64,000 bases of DNA, taken from Hyunsoonleella aquatilis. GTDB lineage: Bacteria > Bacteroidota > Bacteroidia > Flavobacteriales > Flavobacteriaceae. The stretch is taken from contig NZ_JACNMF010000001.1 in the NCBI RefSeq assembly GCF_014270105.1, positions 1-64,000 on the forward strand, written 5' to 3'. The notes under the pieces are model-generated. The model made no database searches. It saw nothing but the letters and a program-made list of their open reading frames with translations, and was not told the DNA's origin. Shown piece by piece: positions 44,145 to 51,366 of this stretch. Every line of letters begins with the position of its first letter. Positions within the stretch are counted from its first letter, which is position 1. The position numbers were made by a program, and so were the translations under genes.

Positions 44145-45488
44145 TTAAACAACACCCTGTGCCAACATAGCGTCAGCTACTTTTACAAACCCAGCTATAT
44201 TCGCACCTTTTACATAATCAATATATCCATCGTCTTCCTGCCCGTATTCCGTGCAGGAATTGTGGATATCTTGCATGATTTCCCGAAGTTTTTTGTCCAC
44301 TTCTTCCCGAGTCCATTTATAACGAAGCGAATTCTGGGTCATTTCTAGACCTGAGGTAGCTACACCTCCAGCATTTGATGCCTTTCCAGGGGCAAATAAA
44401 ATTCTTGCCTTGTGGAATTCTTTTATAGCTTCGTTTGTGGAAGGCATATTGGCACCTTCGCTTACACACATACAGCCATTGGCCAGCAAGGCCTTTGCAT
44501 CCTCTATATCCAGTTCGTTTTGTGTGGCACACGGTAGAGCAATATCGCATTTCTCACTCCAGGGCGTTTTGCCTTTTACAAATTTGGCTTCCGGATATTC
44601 TTTTACGTATTCCTTGATTCTGCCTCTTTTTACATTCTTTAGATGCATCACAAATTTCAATTTATCTGCATCGATTCCATCTTTATCATAAATATACCCC
44701 GAAGAATCGGAAAGGGTAACCACTTTTGCACCTATGACAATACACTTTTCGGCCGCATACTGCGCGACGTTTCCAGAGCCTGAAATTACAACCGTTTTGC
44801 CTTCAAAATTGTCATTTTTCGTCCTCAACATATTTTCGGCAAAGTAAACCGTTCCATATCCGGTAGCTTCTGGCCGAATTAAAGAGCCTCCCCAGGTTAA
44901 CCCTTTTCCCGTTAATACTCCGGTGAACTCATTTCGCAACTTTCTGTACTTCCCGAAAAGGAAACCTATCTCACGTTGGCCCACACCAATATCACCTGCG
45001 GGTATGTCCGTATTTGGGCCGATATGCCTGAATAATTCGCTCATAAATGCGTGACAAAAGCGCATTATTTCGTTATCGCTTTTCCCTTTTGGGTCAAAAT
45101 CACTGCCGCCTTTTCCTCCTCCCATGGGCAAAGTAGTCAAGCTATTTTTGAAAACCTGTTCAAACGCCAAAAATTTCAAAATACTTGCATTTACAGTGGG
45201 ATGAAATCGCAATCCGCCTTTGTAAGGTCCTATAGCCGAGTTCATCTGAATTCTGTATCCACGATTGACCTGAATTTCTCCGTCATCGTCCACCCAGCAT
45301 ACCCTAAATGAGACCAGTCGCTCAGGTTCTACCATTCTGAGTAGTACGTTTTTCCCATAATAAATGTCGTGCTGGACGATATAGGGTATTACGGTTTCAG
45401 CGACTTCTTCCACCGCTTGTAAAAATTCTGGTTCATGGCCGTTACGCTCTTTTACCATATCTAAAAACTCGGCAATAATTTCTTTCAT
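44145..45488 (-). CDS. gdhA: NADP-type glutamate dehydrogenase
   Basis: 447 residues, the hexameric class. Substrate-binding segments GPYKGGLRFHPTVNASILKF and LPMGGGKGGSDFDPKGKSDN, the Rossmann stretch TVVISGSGNVAQYAAEKCI and ANAGGVATSGLEMTQN are all present. It aminates 2-oxoglutarate, the main ammonia entry at high nitrogen. A TATATTTG box (minus strand, 45540-45533) precedes it; the divergent envelope gene at 45687 has its own promoter. Confidence 0.95.
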   Translation of the reverse strand: MKEIIAEFLDMVKERNGHEPEFLQAVEEVAETVIPYIVQHDIYYGKNVLLRMVEPERLVSFRVCWVDDDGEIQVNRGYRIQMNSAIGPYKGGLRFHPTVNASILKFLAFEQVFKNSLTTLPMGGGKGGSDFDPKGKSDNEIMRFCHAFMSELFRHIGPNTDIPAGDIGVGQREIGFLFGKYRKLRNEFTGVLTGKGLTWGGSLIRPEATGYGTVYFAENMLRTKNDNFEGKTVVISGSGNVAQYAAEKCIVIGAKVVTLSDSSGYIYDKDGIDADKLKFVMHLKNVKRGRIKEYVKEYPEAKFVKGKTPWSEKCDIALPCATQNELDIEDAKALLANGCMCVSEGANMPSTNEAIKEFHKARILFAPGKASNAGGVATSGLEMTQNSLRYKWTREEVDKKLREIMQDIHNSCTEYGQEDDGYIDYVKGANIAGFVKVADAMLAQGVV

Positions 45489-45621
45489 GGATTAACAAAT
45501 GTTTAAATTTTAATAAAAAAACAATTTTAAGGTGCAAATATACGTTATCTGTAAAAATATAGCAGTTTTTTTTAATTTTTCGCAATAGAAGGAGAAAGCA
45601 AAGTGCGCTTTATCAGAAATA

Positions 45622-45652
45622 TTTGGTAGTTCATCGGCATTTTATATATTTG
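45622..45652 (+). promoter_or_regulatory. Promoter of the gene at 45687
   Basis: TTTG (45622-45625), 19 bases, TATATTTG (45645-45652); full consensus match. Leader of about 28 bases. Confidence 0.7.
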
Positions 45653-45686
45653 TTGCGTTAACGCCCTCGAAAACAAAAATCTAATT

Positions 45687-46490
45687 ATGCTTAACTTTAA
45701 ACGTTTAGCTTTAGTCTTTGGCTTATTTGCCATTTGCCAAACTGGGTACTCTCAATTGGGCTTCTCTCACGAAATAGGCGTTATCACAGGACCTGTTCAA
45801 TTCAGGTCAGATTATGGTGTTCGAGAAAACGAAGAAACGAATTTTGGAAATTCGGGCATTGGTATTGGCATTGTGCACTACATCAACTTCTCTTACAGAG
45901 CTGATTGTAATTGCTATTCTACAGATACTTATTTTAATGACCACTTTAAATTGCGAAATGAGATTTCGTGGAATAGAACCAAGTTGGAGCACTTCGGAAA
46001 ATGGGTTGATCCTAGTAGAACAACCGAAGAGGCTAACCAGTTAAGAGCGCACAAGGGTGTGGCTAAAAACTTGGATATAGGTACGCAGCTTGAGTTCTTT
46101 CCCCTGAGTATTCGTTCGTTTCAGGCTTATGGCTATCGATTGGCTCCTTTTGTAAGTTTGGGTGTTCACTACACGCGATATACTCCCGAAGTTTCTACAA
46201 CTTATGATAATCCCAACCCACTTTTGATTGGAGATGTTACAAATTCTAGCAACTTCTATTCGGGATGGGCACCAGGCTCTGTAGACGCTTCCCCAGGCGG
46301 AACGTGGTCTACTGTTACAAGTGTTGGCTTTCGCTATAAAGTAGCGCCCTTAGCTGATATTATGCTGGATTTAAGATGGCAATATTATTTCAGTGACTGG
46401 ATAGACGGGCTTAACCATAACCTATCATACAATAGGCACAACGATTGGTTGGTATGGTTAAACTTTGGTTATATCTACTATCTGGATTAA
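45687..46490 (+). CDS. Outer-membrane protein of the THC0290_0291 type
   Basis: 267 residues. Signal peptide MLNFKRLALVFGLFAICQTG YSQ, then a barrel-like protein with LGFSHEIGVITGPVQFRSDY, Cys pair DCNC near 75 and the ending WLVWLNFGYIYYLD. The family is flavobacterial and uncharacterised; it is often beside gdhA (from memory). It has its own consensus promoter. Confidence 0.65.
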   Translation: MLNFKRLALVFGLFAICQTGYSQLGFSHEIGVITGPVQFRSDYGVRENEETNFGNSGIGIGIVHYINFSYRADCNCYSTDTYFNDHFKLRNEISWNRTKLEHFGKWVDPSRTTEEANQLRAHKGVAKNLDIGTQLEFFPLSIRSFQAYGYRLAPFVSLGVHYTRYTPEVSTTYDNPNPLLIGDVTNSSNFYSGWAPGSVDASPGGTWSTVTSVGFRYKVAPLADIMLDLRWQYYFSDWIDGLNHNLSYNRHNDWLVWLNFGYIYYLD

Positions 46491-46513
46491 CTATTCTGTA
46501 AATTAATTTTGCT

Positions 46514-47236
46514 GTGAGGAAGAAGATATTTTTAGGTGTTTCATTTGTCTTTTTCTTTATCTCCTGCAAAGATGAACCCAAAACCATTGCTTTTTCTGAA
46601 GTTGAAAAAACAACGAAAAACAATGCCATCGTCCAAATCCATATTCCAGAAGCTTCTCAAGAAAATATCATAGGAAAAAATATTAACGCTGAGATCGAGC
46701 GATTCGTAGCAGGCGTGCTTTCAATTGGCGAACCTGAAATCGATAGCAAAAACTTGTCTCTGGAAGAAGAAATTGAAGCTTTTAATACAGCTTATAAGGA
46801 TTTTATAAAAGATTTTCCTGAAAGCAACCAAATATGGGAAGCACAGATAGATGGGGAGGTAACCTTTTCGTCACCTGGAATTATTACAATTGCAATTACT
46901 TCCTATCTAAATACTGGAGGGGCACACGGCAACACCAATATTTCATTTTTGAATTTTGATGCCACAACAGGAAAGCCCATTCAGAACGAAAATCTTTTTA
47001 AAAACATTGATGGTTTTAAAGCCCTTGCAAAATCCTATTTTAACAAAGCAGTTGAGGATAGATCTGTCCTTTTTGAACCTGACTCATTCAGCCTACCAGC
47101 CAATATGGGTTATACCGAAGAAGGCATCATTCTACTTTACAATCCTTACGAAATTGCACCGTATGCAAAAGGCATTATCGACTTTACCATTCCTTTTGAA
47201 AACGCTGAGGGTTATCTAGCCTTTCAAGGCCTTTAA
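46514..47236 (+). CDS. Lipoprotein with DUF3298/DUF4163 domain
   Basis: 240 residues from a GTG. The leader MRKKIFLGVSFVFFFISC ends in a lipobox Cys. The body has the PdaC/RsiV-like arrangement: an extended first part and SYLNTGGAHGNTNISFLNFD, then TEEGIILLYNPYEIAPYAKG, the hallmark of DUF3298. Such domains are peptidoglycan- or lysozyme-associated in other bacteria. Its 3' end overlaps the opposing DinB gene by 21 bases. A TAATTTTG box at 46504-46511 is too close to the start to be a normal promoter. Confidence 0.75.
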   Translation: MRKKIFLGVSFVFFFISCKDEPKTIAFSEVEKTTKNNAIVQIHIPEASQENIIGKNINAEIERFVAGVLSIGEPEIDSKNLSLEEEIEAFNTAYKDFIKDFPESNQIWEAQIDGEVTFSSPGIITIAITSYLNTGGAHGNTNISFLNFDATTGKPIQNENLFKNIDGFKALAKSYFNKAVEDRSVLFEPDSFSLPANMGYTEEGIILLYNPYEIAPYAKGIIDFTIPFENAEGYLAFQGL

Positions 47237-47680
47237 AAGTGCCAAAACATAGCCGTAATGCAGGCCCTCGTGGATAGCAATAAACTGTAGGGCCTCATCA
47301 ATATTATTCAAAGTATTGCCCGTTGTTGAAACTGTATAAGCGTTATAATCCTGAAAAACATCGTTGTAGTAATCCTCCTGTGTTTTTTCAAGGTTTGAGT
47401 GCAAAAGTCCTTTTATCTCATCTACTTCAACTTGGCTTACATCACCATTAGGCTTACTATCCTTTCGGTATTTGTTTATCATTTCATCTGATAATGACGA
47501 TTCCAACCCCGACAATTTATAGGCTAGCAGTTGCTCAGAAACTACCGCATGGGCGATGTTCCAAATGATATTGTTGTTGAAGCCTTTAGGGACTTTATTT
47601 AAATCTTCTAACGAATTATTTTCTATGATTTTTTTGAATATGCCTCGTGTGTTATTCAAAACCTGAAATGTAAATTCCAT
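47216..47680 (-). CDS. DinB-family (four-helix) protein
   Basis: 154 residues. Four-helix DinB/YfiT-like fold with the three His typical of a metal site: NIAHAVVSEQLLAY, and IHEGLHYGYVLAL. Related proteins are thiol-dependent transferases. It converges on the DUF3298 gene with overlapping ends, and a MITE-like element lies upstream. Confidence 0.75.
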   Translation of the reverse strand: MEFTFQVLNNTRGIFKKIIENNSLEDLNKVPKGFNNNIIWNIAHAVVSEQLLAYKLSGLESSLSDEMINKYRKDSKPNGDVSQVEVDEIKGLLHSNLEKTQEDYYNDVFQDYNAYTVSTTGNTLNNIDEALQFIAIHEGLHYGYVLALLKALKG

Positions 47681-47700
47681 CTAATTTAAATTTTTGATAA

Positions 47701-47865
47701 ATATAGCTAAATCAACATAAAATGACGTAGAAGATTTTAAAGAAAAAAAATAAAGTTCGAGGCAAAAATTTGAGGCATAGTCTCGGTTACGACGATAATT
47801 TTTAACGAGGAAATTTGGTTTTTTAATCAAAATATTCATGTTATTTTATGTTGATTTAGCTATAT
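47701..47865. mobile_element. MITE-like element with perfect 23-bp terminal inverted repeats
   Basis: Left end 47701-47723 (ATATAGCTAAATCAACATAA then AAT) is repeated exactly in inverted form at 47843-47865. The 119 bases between hold no reading frame of note but carry GC-richer patches (CGAGGCAAAAATTTGAGGCA). Size, perfect ends and lack of coding are typical of a miniature inverted-repeat element mobilised by a transposase encoded elsewhere. A target duplication is not obvious. Confidence 0.65.
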
Positions 47866-47898
47866 GGTTTTAATTTGTGTTCTGAAACCGTCAAAACC

Positions 47899-48249
47899 AT
47901 GAAAAAAGTTTACTACCTAAAAACCTGCAGTACCTGCATTAGAATTTTAAGGGAATTGGATTTATCCGATGAATTTGTATTACAGGATATAAAAACAGAA
48001 CCCATAACCGTTAAGCAAATTGAAGCAATGGCAGTACTTTCCGGAAGCTACGAATCTCTTTTCAGCAAGCGTGCTCAGCTATACAAGAAGATGGATTTAA
48101 AAAATCAGAATCTTACAGAAAAAGATTTTAAACACTATATTCTGGAGCATTACACCTTTTTAAGCCGACCTGTTATTATTATTGATGACCAGATATTTAT
48201 TGGGAATTCGAAAAAGACGGTGGAGGCCGTAAAAGAAGTTTTGAATTAA
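47899..48249 (+). CDS. ArsC/Spx-like thioredoxin-fold protein
   Basis: 116 residues from the ATG at 47899, chosen because it begins the fold (MKKVYYLKTCSTCIRILREL). The active-site CSTC (Cys10, Cys13), IKTEPITVKQIEAMAVLSGS and the cis-Pro segment SRPVIIIDDQIFIGNS match the arsenate reductase/Spx family. The role may be disulfide exchange rather than arsenate reduction, as no ars genes are near. Upstream sequence is the MITE-like element, whose right end is 34 bases from the start. Confidence 0.75.
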   Translation: MKKVYYLKTCSTCIRILRELDLSDEFVLQDIKTEPITVKQIEAMAVLSGSYESLFSKRAQLYKKMDLKNQNLTEKDFKHYILEHYTFLSRPVIIIDDQIFIGNSKKTVEAVKEVLN

Positions 48250-48254
48250 AAAAG

Positions 48255-48326
48255 TGACTCCACCAGGACTCGAACCTGGATCTAAAGTTTAGGAAACTTT
48301 TGTTCTATCCCTTGAACTATGGAGCC
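48255..48326 (-). tRNA. tRNA-Arg (anticodon CCT)
   Basis: Acceptor GGCTCCA pairs with TGGAGTC; the anticodon stem AAAGT/ACTTT encloses TTCCTAA with anticodon CCT (reads AGG); the T-arm has GGTTCGAGTCC. 72 bases, no encoded CCA. Confidence 0.93.
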
Positions 48327-48334
48327 AAAAATCA

Positions 48335-48367
48335 AAAAGCCCTAACTTGAGATGTTAAGGCTTTTTT
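48335..48367 (-). terminator. Terminator between the two tRNA genes
   Basis: AAAAAGCC ... GGCTTTTTT with an inner TAAC/GTTA pair, one bulge and a short loop. It stands after tRNA-Asn in its direction of transcription. Confidence 0.6.
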
Positions 48368-48368
48368 G

Positions 48369-48442
48369 CTCCTCAGGCTGGGCTCGAACCAGCGACCCTC
48401 TGATTAACAGTCAGATGCTCTAACCAACTGAGCTACTGAGGA
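48369..48442 (-). tRNA. tRNA-Asn (anticodon GTT)
   Basis: Acceptor TCCTCAG pairs with CTGAGGA; D-arm GCTCAGTTGGTTAGAGC; anticodon stem CTGA/TCAG region encloses CTGTTAA with anticodon GTT; T-arm GGTTCGAGCCC. 74 bases, discriminator G. Confidence 0.95.
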
Positions 48443-48543
48443 AGGTTAGTTTCGCGTTTTGCGAGCGCAAATATATACTAATTTTTAATTAAAGCAAAAC
48501 TACTTTTAAGAATTTTTAATGTAGTTTTTGTCCTGATTCAAAA

Positions 48544-49863
48544 TTAAATAAAGCGCTTTACAATATTCCAAATATCGTTACCGAACACTAAAAGCATTAT
48601 TCCCATAATAATAACGAAACCAATGATTTGTCCCTTTTCTAAAACCTTTTGGCTTGGTGGTCTTCCTGATATGATTTCATAGGTTAAAAACATGGCGTGT
48701 CCGCCGTCCAAAGCTGGAATTGGCAATATATTTACGAATGCCAACCATATCGAGAACATGGCCGTAAATCTCCAAAAGAACGTCCAATCCCAAGTGGGGG
48801 GCATCATTTCTACGATACCAATTGGGCCCTTCACTTGCTTATAGGCTTCGGTTTTGGGCTTAAAAATCACTTTAAGTTGCTTTACCTGTTTTACCAAAAC
48901 ATCGTAAGTTTTTGCTAGTCCAGCCGGGATGGCCGCGAAAAACCCATAGTCGTCAGTTTTGATAAACTTGTCGGGGTCAACGGATAGTACTACACCTAAT
49001 CTTTTATCCGTTAGGGCTACTTTTTTGTCAACAATGCTTCCGCCCCGATTTACGGCAACAGTAACGGTATCGTTATCCACATTATCCAAATATGCTTTCA
49101 ATTCGTCCGTAAACTGCAAAGATTTCCCATCAATAGCTACAATCTTATCGCCTTTTTGCAATCCTCCTTTGTGAGCGCCGCTGTTAGATGGAACGGAATC
49201 GATTAATGCTTCAAACCTTGGAAAGAAAAATACGTTCTTTAATCCCGAGAATACAGATTTCAAGGCTTCATCTGTTATCGGAATGGTTTTATTCGCTCCG
49301 TTTCTTTCCACAACTACTTCTTCACCTAAAATCACATTCAGCATTAAATCATCAAATCTTGTGGCCGTATCACCATCGATTGAAACTATCTTATCGCCAG
49401 TTTTAAATCCGAGTGCCTCGCCATTTTCATTCACATAAATCCCGTGTTCCAAATTTTCCATTGGAATATACGTGTCACCATCTTTAATTAACAATGCCGA
49501 GTAGATAAACCATGCCAAAAGCACATTGACTATAATACCTCCTAGCATAATGATCAATCTTTGCCAAGCTGGTTTCGAACGGAATTCCCATGGCTGTGGC
49601 TCTTTTTCCATTTGCTCGGTATCCATACTTTCATCAATCATTCCGGCTATTTTTACGTAGCCCCCCATGGGCAACCAACCGATTCCGTATTCGGTTTCAC
49701 CGATTTTCTTTTTGAATAGCGAAAACCATGGGTTAAAGAATAGGTAAAATTTTTCAACTTTGGTCTTAAACCATTTGGCAGTCAAGTAATGCCCGAGTTC
49801 GTGGAGCACCACCAAAATAGATATGATGAGTATAAATTGTACAATTTGGGTCAATATCGTCAT
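48544..49863 (-). CDS. rseP: RIP-type site-2 metalloprotease
   Basis: 439 residues. HELGH (21-25) in the first membrane helix; central region with two PDZ domains (about 130-200 and 205-290, the second with SGAHKGGLQKGDKIVAID); the C-terminal catalytic LPIPALDGGHAMF supplies the third zinc ligand. It cleaves anti-sigma factors and signal peptide remnants within the membrane. It stands alone, between the tRNAs and the SCO gene. Confidence 0.92.
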   Translation of the reverse strand: MTILTQIVQFILIISILVVLHELGHYLTAKWFKTKVEKFYLFFNPWFSLFKKKIGETEYGIGWLPMGGYVKIAGMIDESMDTEQMEKEPQPWEFRSKPAWQRLIIMLGGIIVNVLLAWFIYSALLIKDGDTYIPMENLEHGIYVNENGEALGFKTGDKIVSIDGDTATRFDDLMLNVILGEEVVVERNGANKTIPITDEALKSVFSGLKNVFFFPRFEALIDSVPSNSGAHKGGLQKGDKIVAIDGKSLQFTDELKAYLDNVDNDTVTVAVNRGGSIVDKKVALTDKRLGVVLSVDPDKFIKTDDYGFFAAIPAGLAKTYDVLVKQVKQLKVIFKPKTEAYKQVKGPIGIVEMMPPTWDWTFFWRFTAMFSIWLAFVNILPIPALDGGHAMFLTYEIISGRPPSQKVLEKGQIIGFVIIMGIMLLVFGNDIWNIVKRFI

Positions 49864-50023
49864 GAATTCCTTTTTTTAACCGCACAAAAGTAAGCTTTTA
49901 AACCAAGTTTAAAAAGCCGTTTGCCGGATAGCCTTTGTTTTAACAGTATTTTAAGTTGAGGCCCTCCTCGTACTCGGAAAAATTCATCGTATTTTTGCAC
50001 AAATTTGTTCATTTAGCCCGTTT

Positions 50024-50689
50024 ATGCTCTCATTTTTTAAGGATTATAAGGTATTTGCAATTGTTTTTGGAATCATATCTATCATTATAGTTTCCATTAT
50101 TTACAGCACCCTGAATGTGTATCAGCCATTGCCTATTTATCAGCCAGTGATGGTAAGCAGGGAATTGGTAGACAGCACCATCCAACATCAAAAAAAGTAC
50201 CATAAAATTGCTGATTTTAGTTTGATAAATCAAAACGGAAAAACCGTTACCCAAGACGATTACAAGGACAAAATTTATGTAGCGGATTTCTTTTTTACAA
50301 CCTGCCAGACTATCTGTCCGATTATGACAGATCACATGGTGCAAATCCAAAAGGAAATTATGGATGATAATGACGTGTTATTGCTGTCGCATTCCGTTAC
50401 TCCTGAAATTGATTTGGTGGCGCAGTTAAAACGCTATGCCATTAAAAAGGGGGTTAATGATTCAAAATGGAACTTGGTGACGGGCGACAAAAAGGAAATT
50501 TATGCCCTTGCACGAAAGAGTTATTTGGCTGTTAAGGACAATGGTGACGGTGGCCCCTTTGATATGATTCACACTGAAAATTTTATGCTGATTGATAAAA
50601 AACGACAAATACGTGGGTTTTATGATGGCACCAATCCGGTAGAAATTAAAAGACTACTTAGCGATATTTCAGTTTTAAAAGAAGAGTAG
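50024..50689 (+). CDS. SCO1/SenC-family copper chaperone-like protein
   Basis: 221 residues with one N-terminal membrane helix (about 10-28) and a thioredoxin fold in the periplasm. The copper and redox motif CQTIC (Cys94, Cys98) and a distal His in MIHTENFML are present. It assembles the CuA site of cytochrome oxidase or acts as a redox factor. A TATTTTTG box (49990-49997) lies 27 bases upstream with no clear -33. Confidence 0.85.
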   Translation: MLSFFKDYKVFAIVFGIISIIIVSIIYSTLNVYQPLPIYQPVMVSRELVDSTIQHQKKYHKIADFSLINQNGKTVTQDDYKDKIYVADFFFTTCQTICPIMTDHMVQIQKEIMDDNDVLLLSHSVTPEIDLVAQLKRYAIKKGVNDSKWNLVTGDKKEIYALARKSYLAVKDNGDGGPFDMIHTENFMLIDKKRQIRGFYDGTNPVEIKRLLSDISVLKEE

Positions 50690-50714
50690 GGGCAGTAACT
50701 TGAGGGTAAAAAAA

Positions 50715-50748
50715 AAAGCTCCTATGAATATTAATAGGAGCTTTTATC
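50715..50748 (-). terminator. Terminator of the 36-residue gene
   Basis: AAAGCTCCTA (50715-50724) pairs with TAGGAGCTTT (50735-50744), loop of 10; minus-strand transcript continues into ten T. It also faces the SCO gene from the other side. Confidence 0.8.
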
Positions 50749-50762
50749 TTCTAAGGTTTTAC

Positions 50763-50873
50763 TTATTTATAACGCCTTCTTGAGTTCCAAACTATTGAAC
50801 TTGCATTACTAAAGGTTTTGGTTAACGTACCAACTTTAGTTTCTACTACTAATTTTCTCTTACTTCTTTCCAT
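50763..50873 (-). CDS. 36-residue basic protein, unannotated type
   Basis: ATG at 50873 to TAA at 50763. It starts MERSKRKLVVETKVGTLTKT and ends WNSRRRYK, with seven Arg or Lys in the last and first ten residues. It has no signal or membrane segment. A TAGTTTTG box (minus strand, 50906-50899) about 26 bases upstream and a strong terminator 18 bases downstream frame a complete small transcription unit. Coding sense is supported by clean boundaries, but no homology search was possible. The basic ends and TK-rich centre would fit a nucleic-acid or ribosome-binding peptide. Confidence 0.6.
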   Translation of the reverse strand: MERSKRKLVVETKVGTLTKTFSNASSIVWNSRRRYK

Positions 50874-51072
50874 AATTTTTTCAATTAAATTATAGGGACA
50901 AAACTAAGTTGCTCATAATAAGTGAAAAACAAGCATCTTGATAAGTATGTGTGCTATATTATCCCGAAAACGATTGCGTAAGAATAAAATCACCCAATAT
51001 AGCATCTTTAATTTGTTAAAAATTCCAAAATATCACTATTTACAGGTTCTTTTAACTCTTTGCAAATAAACC

Positions 51073-51103
51073 TTTATAGTTCTAAACTTTTGGCTTATTT
51101 TTG
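51073..51103 (+). promoter_or_regulatory. Promoter of feoAB
   Basis: TTTA (51073-51076), 19 bases, TATTTTTG (51096-51103). The start near 51110 leaves a 20-base leader. I found no clear Fur-like palindrome. Confidence 0.5.
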
Positions 51104-51129
51104 CTTCTTTAAAATCAATCTAAATAAGC

Positions 51130-51366
51130 TTGAAGCAAACTTTGGCACATTTAAAACGCGGTGAACATGCAGTAATTACTGATGTTTCGTCAATTCACAT
51201 TCCTTTAAAATTGTTGGAAATGGGCTGTTTGCCGGGCAATTCGGTGGAGTTGGTACAACTGGCACCATTTCAGGACCCGATGTATTTGAATGTAAACGGC
51301 ACGCACTTGGCCATCAGAAAAGAGACAGCTTCCCATATTTTAATTGAAAAAGTGACGCATGAGTAA
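51130..51366 (+). CDS. feoA: FeoA, ferrous iron transport accessory protein
   Basis: 78 residues, SH3-like fold, starting from a TTG (no nearer ATG). Conserved parts: TLAHLKRGEHAVITDV, LKLLEMGCLPGNSVELVQ and LNVNGTHLAIRKETA. It binds FeoB in the cytoplasm and supports Fe2+ uptake. It overlaps feoB by 8 bases. Confidence 0.9.
   Translation: MKQTLAHLKRGEHAVITDVSSIHIPLKLLEMGCLPGNSVELVQLAPFQDPMYLNVNGTHLAIRKETASHILIEKVTHE

Noticed and set aside
46504-46518. TAATTTTG as promoter of the DUF3298 gene
   Set aside because: It would start transcription inside or after the GTG start codon and has no -33 box.
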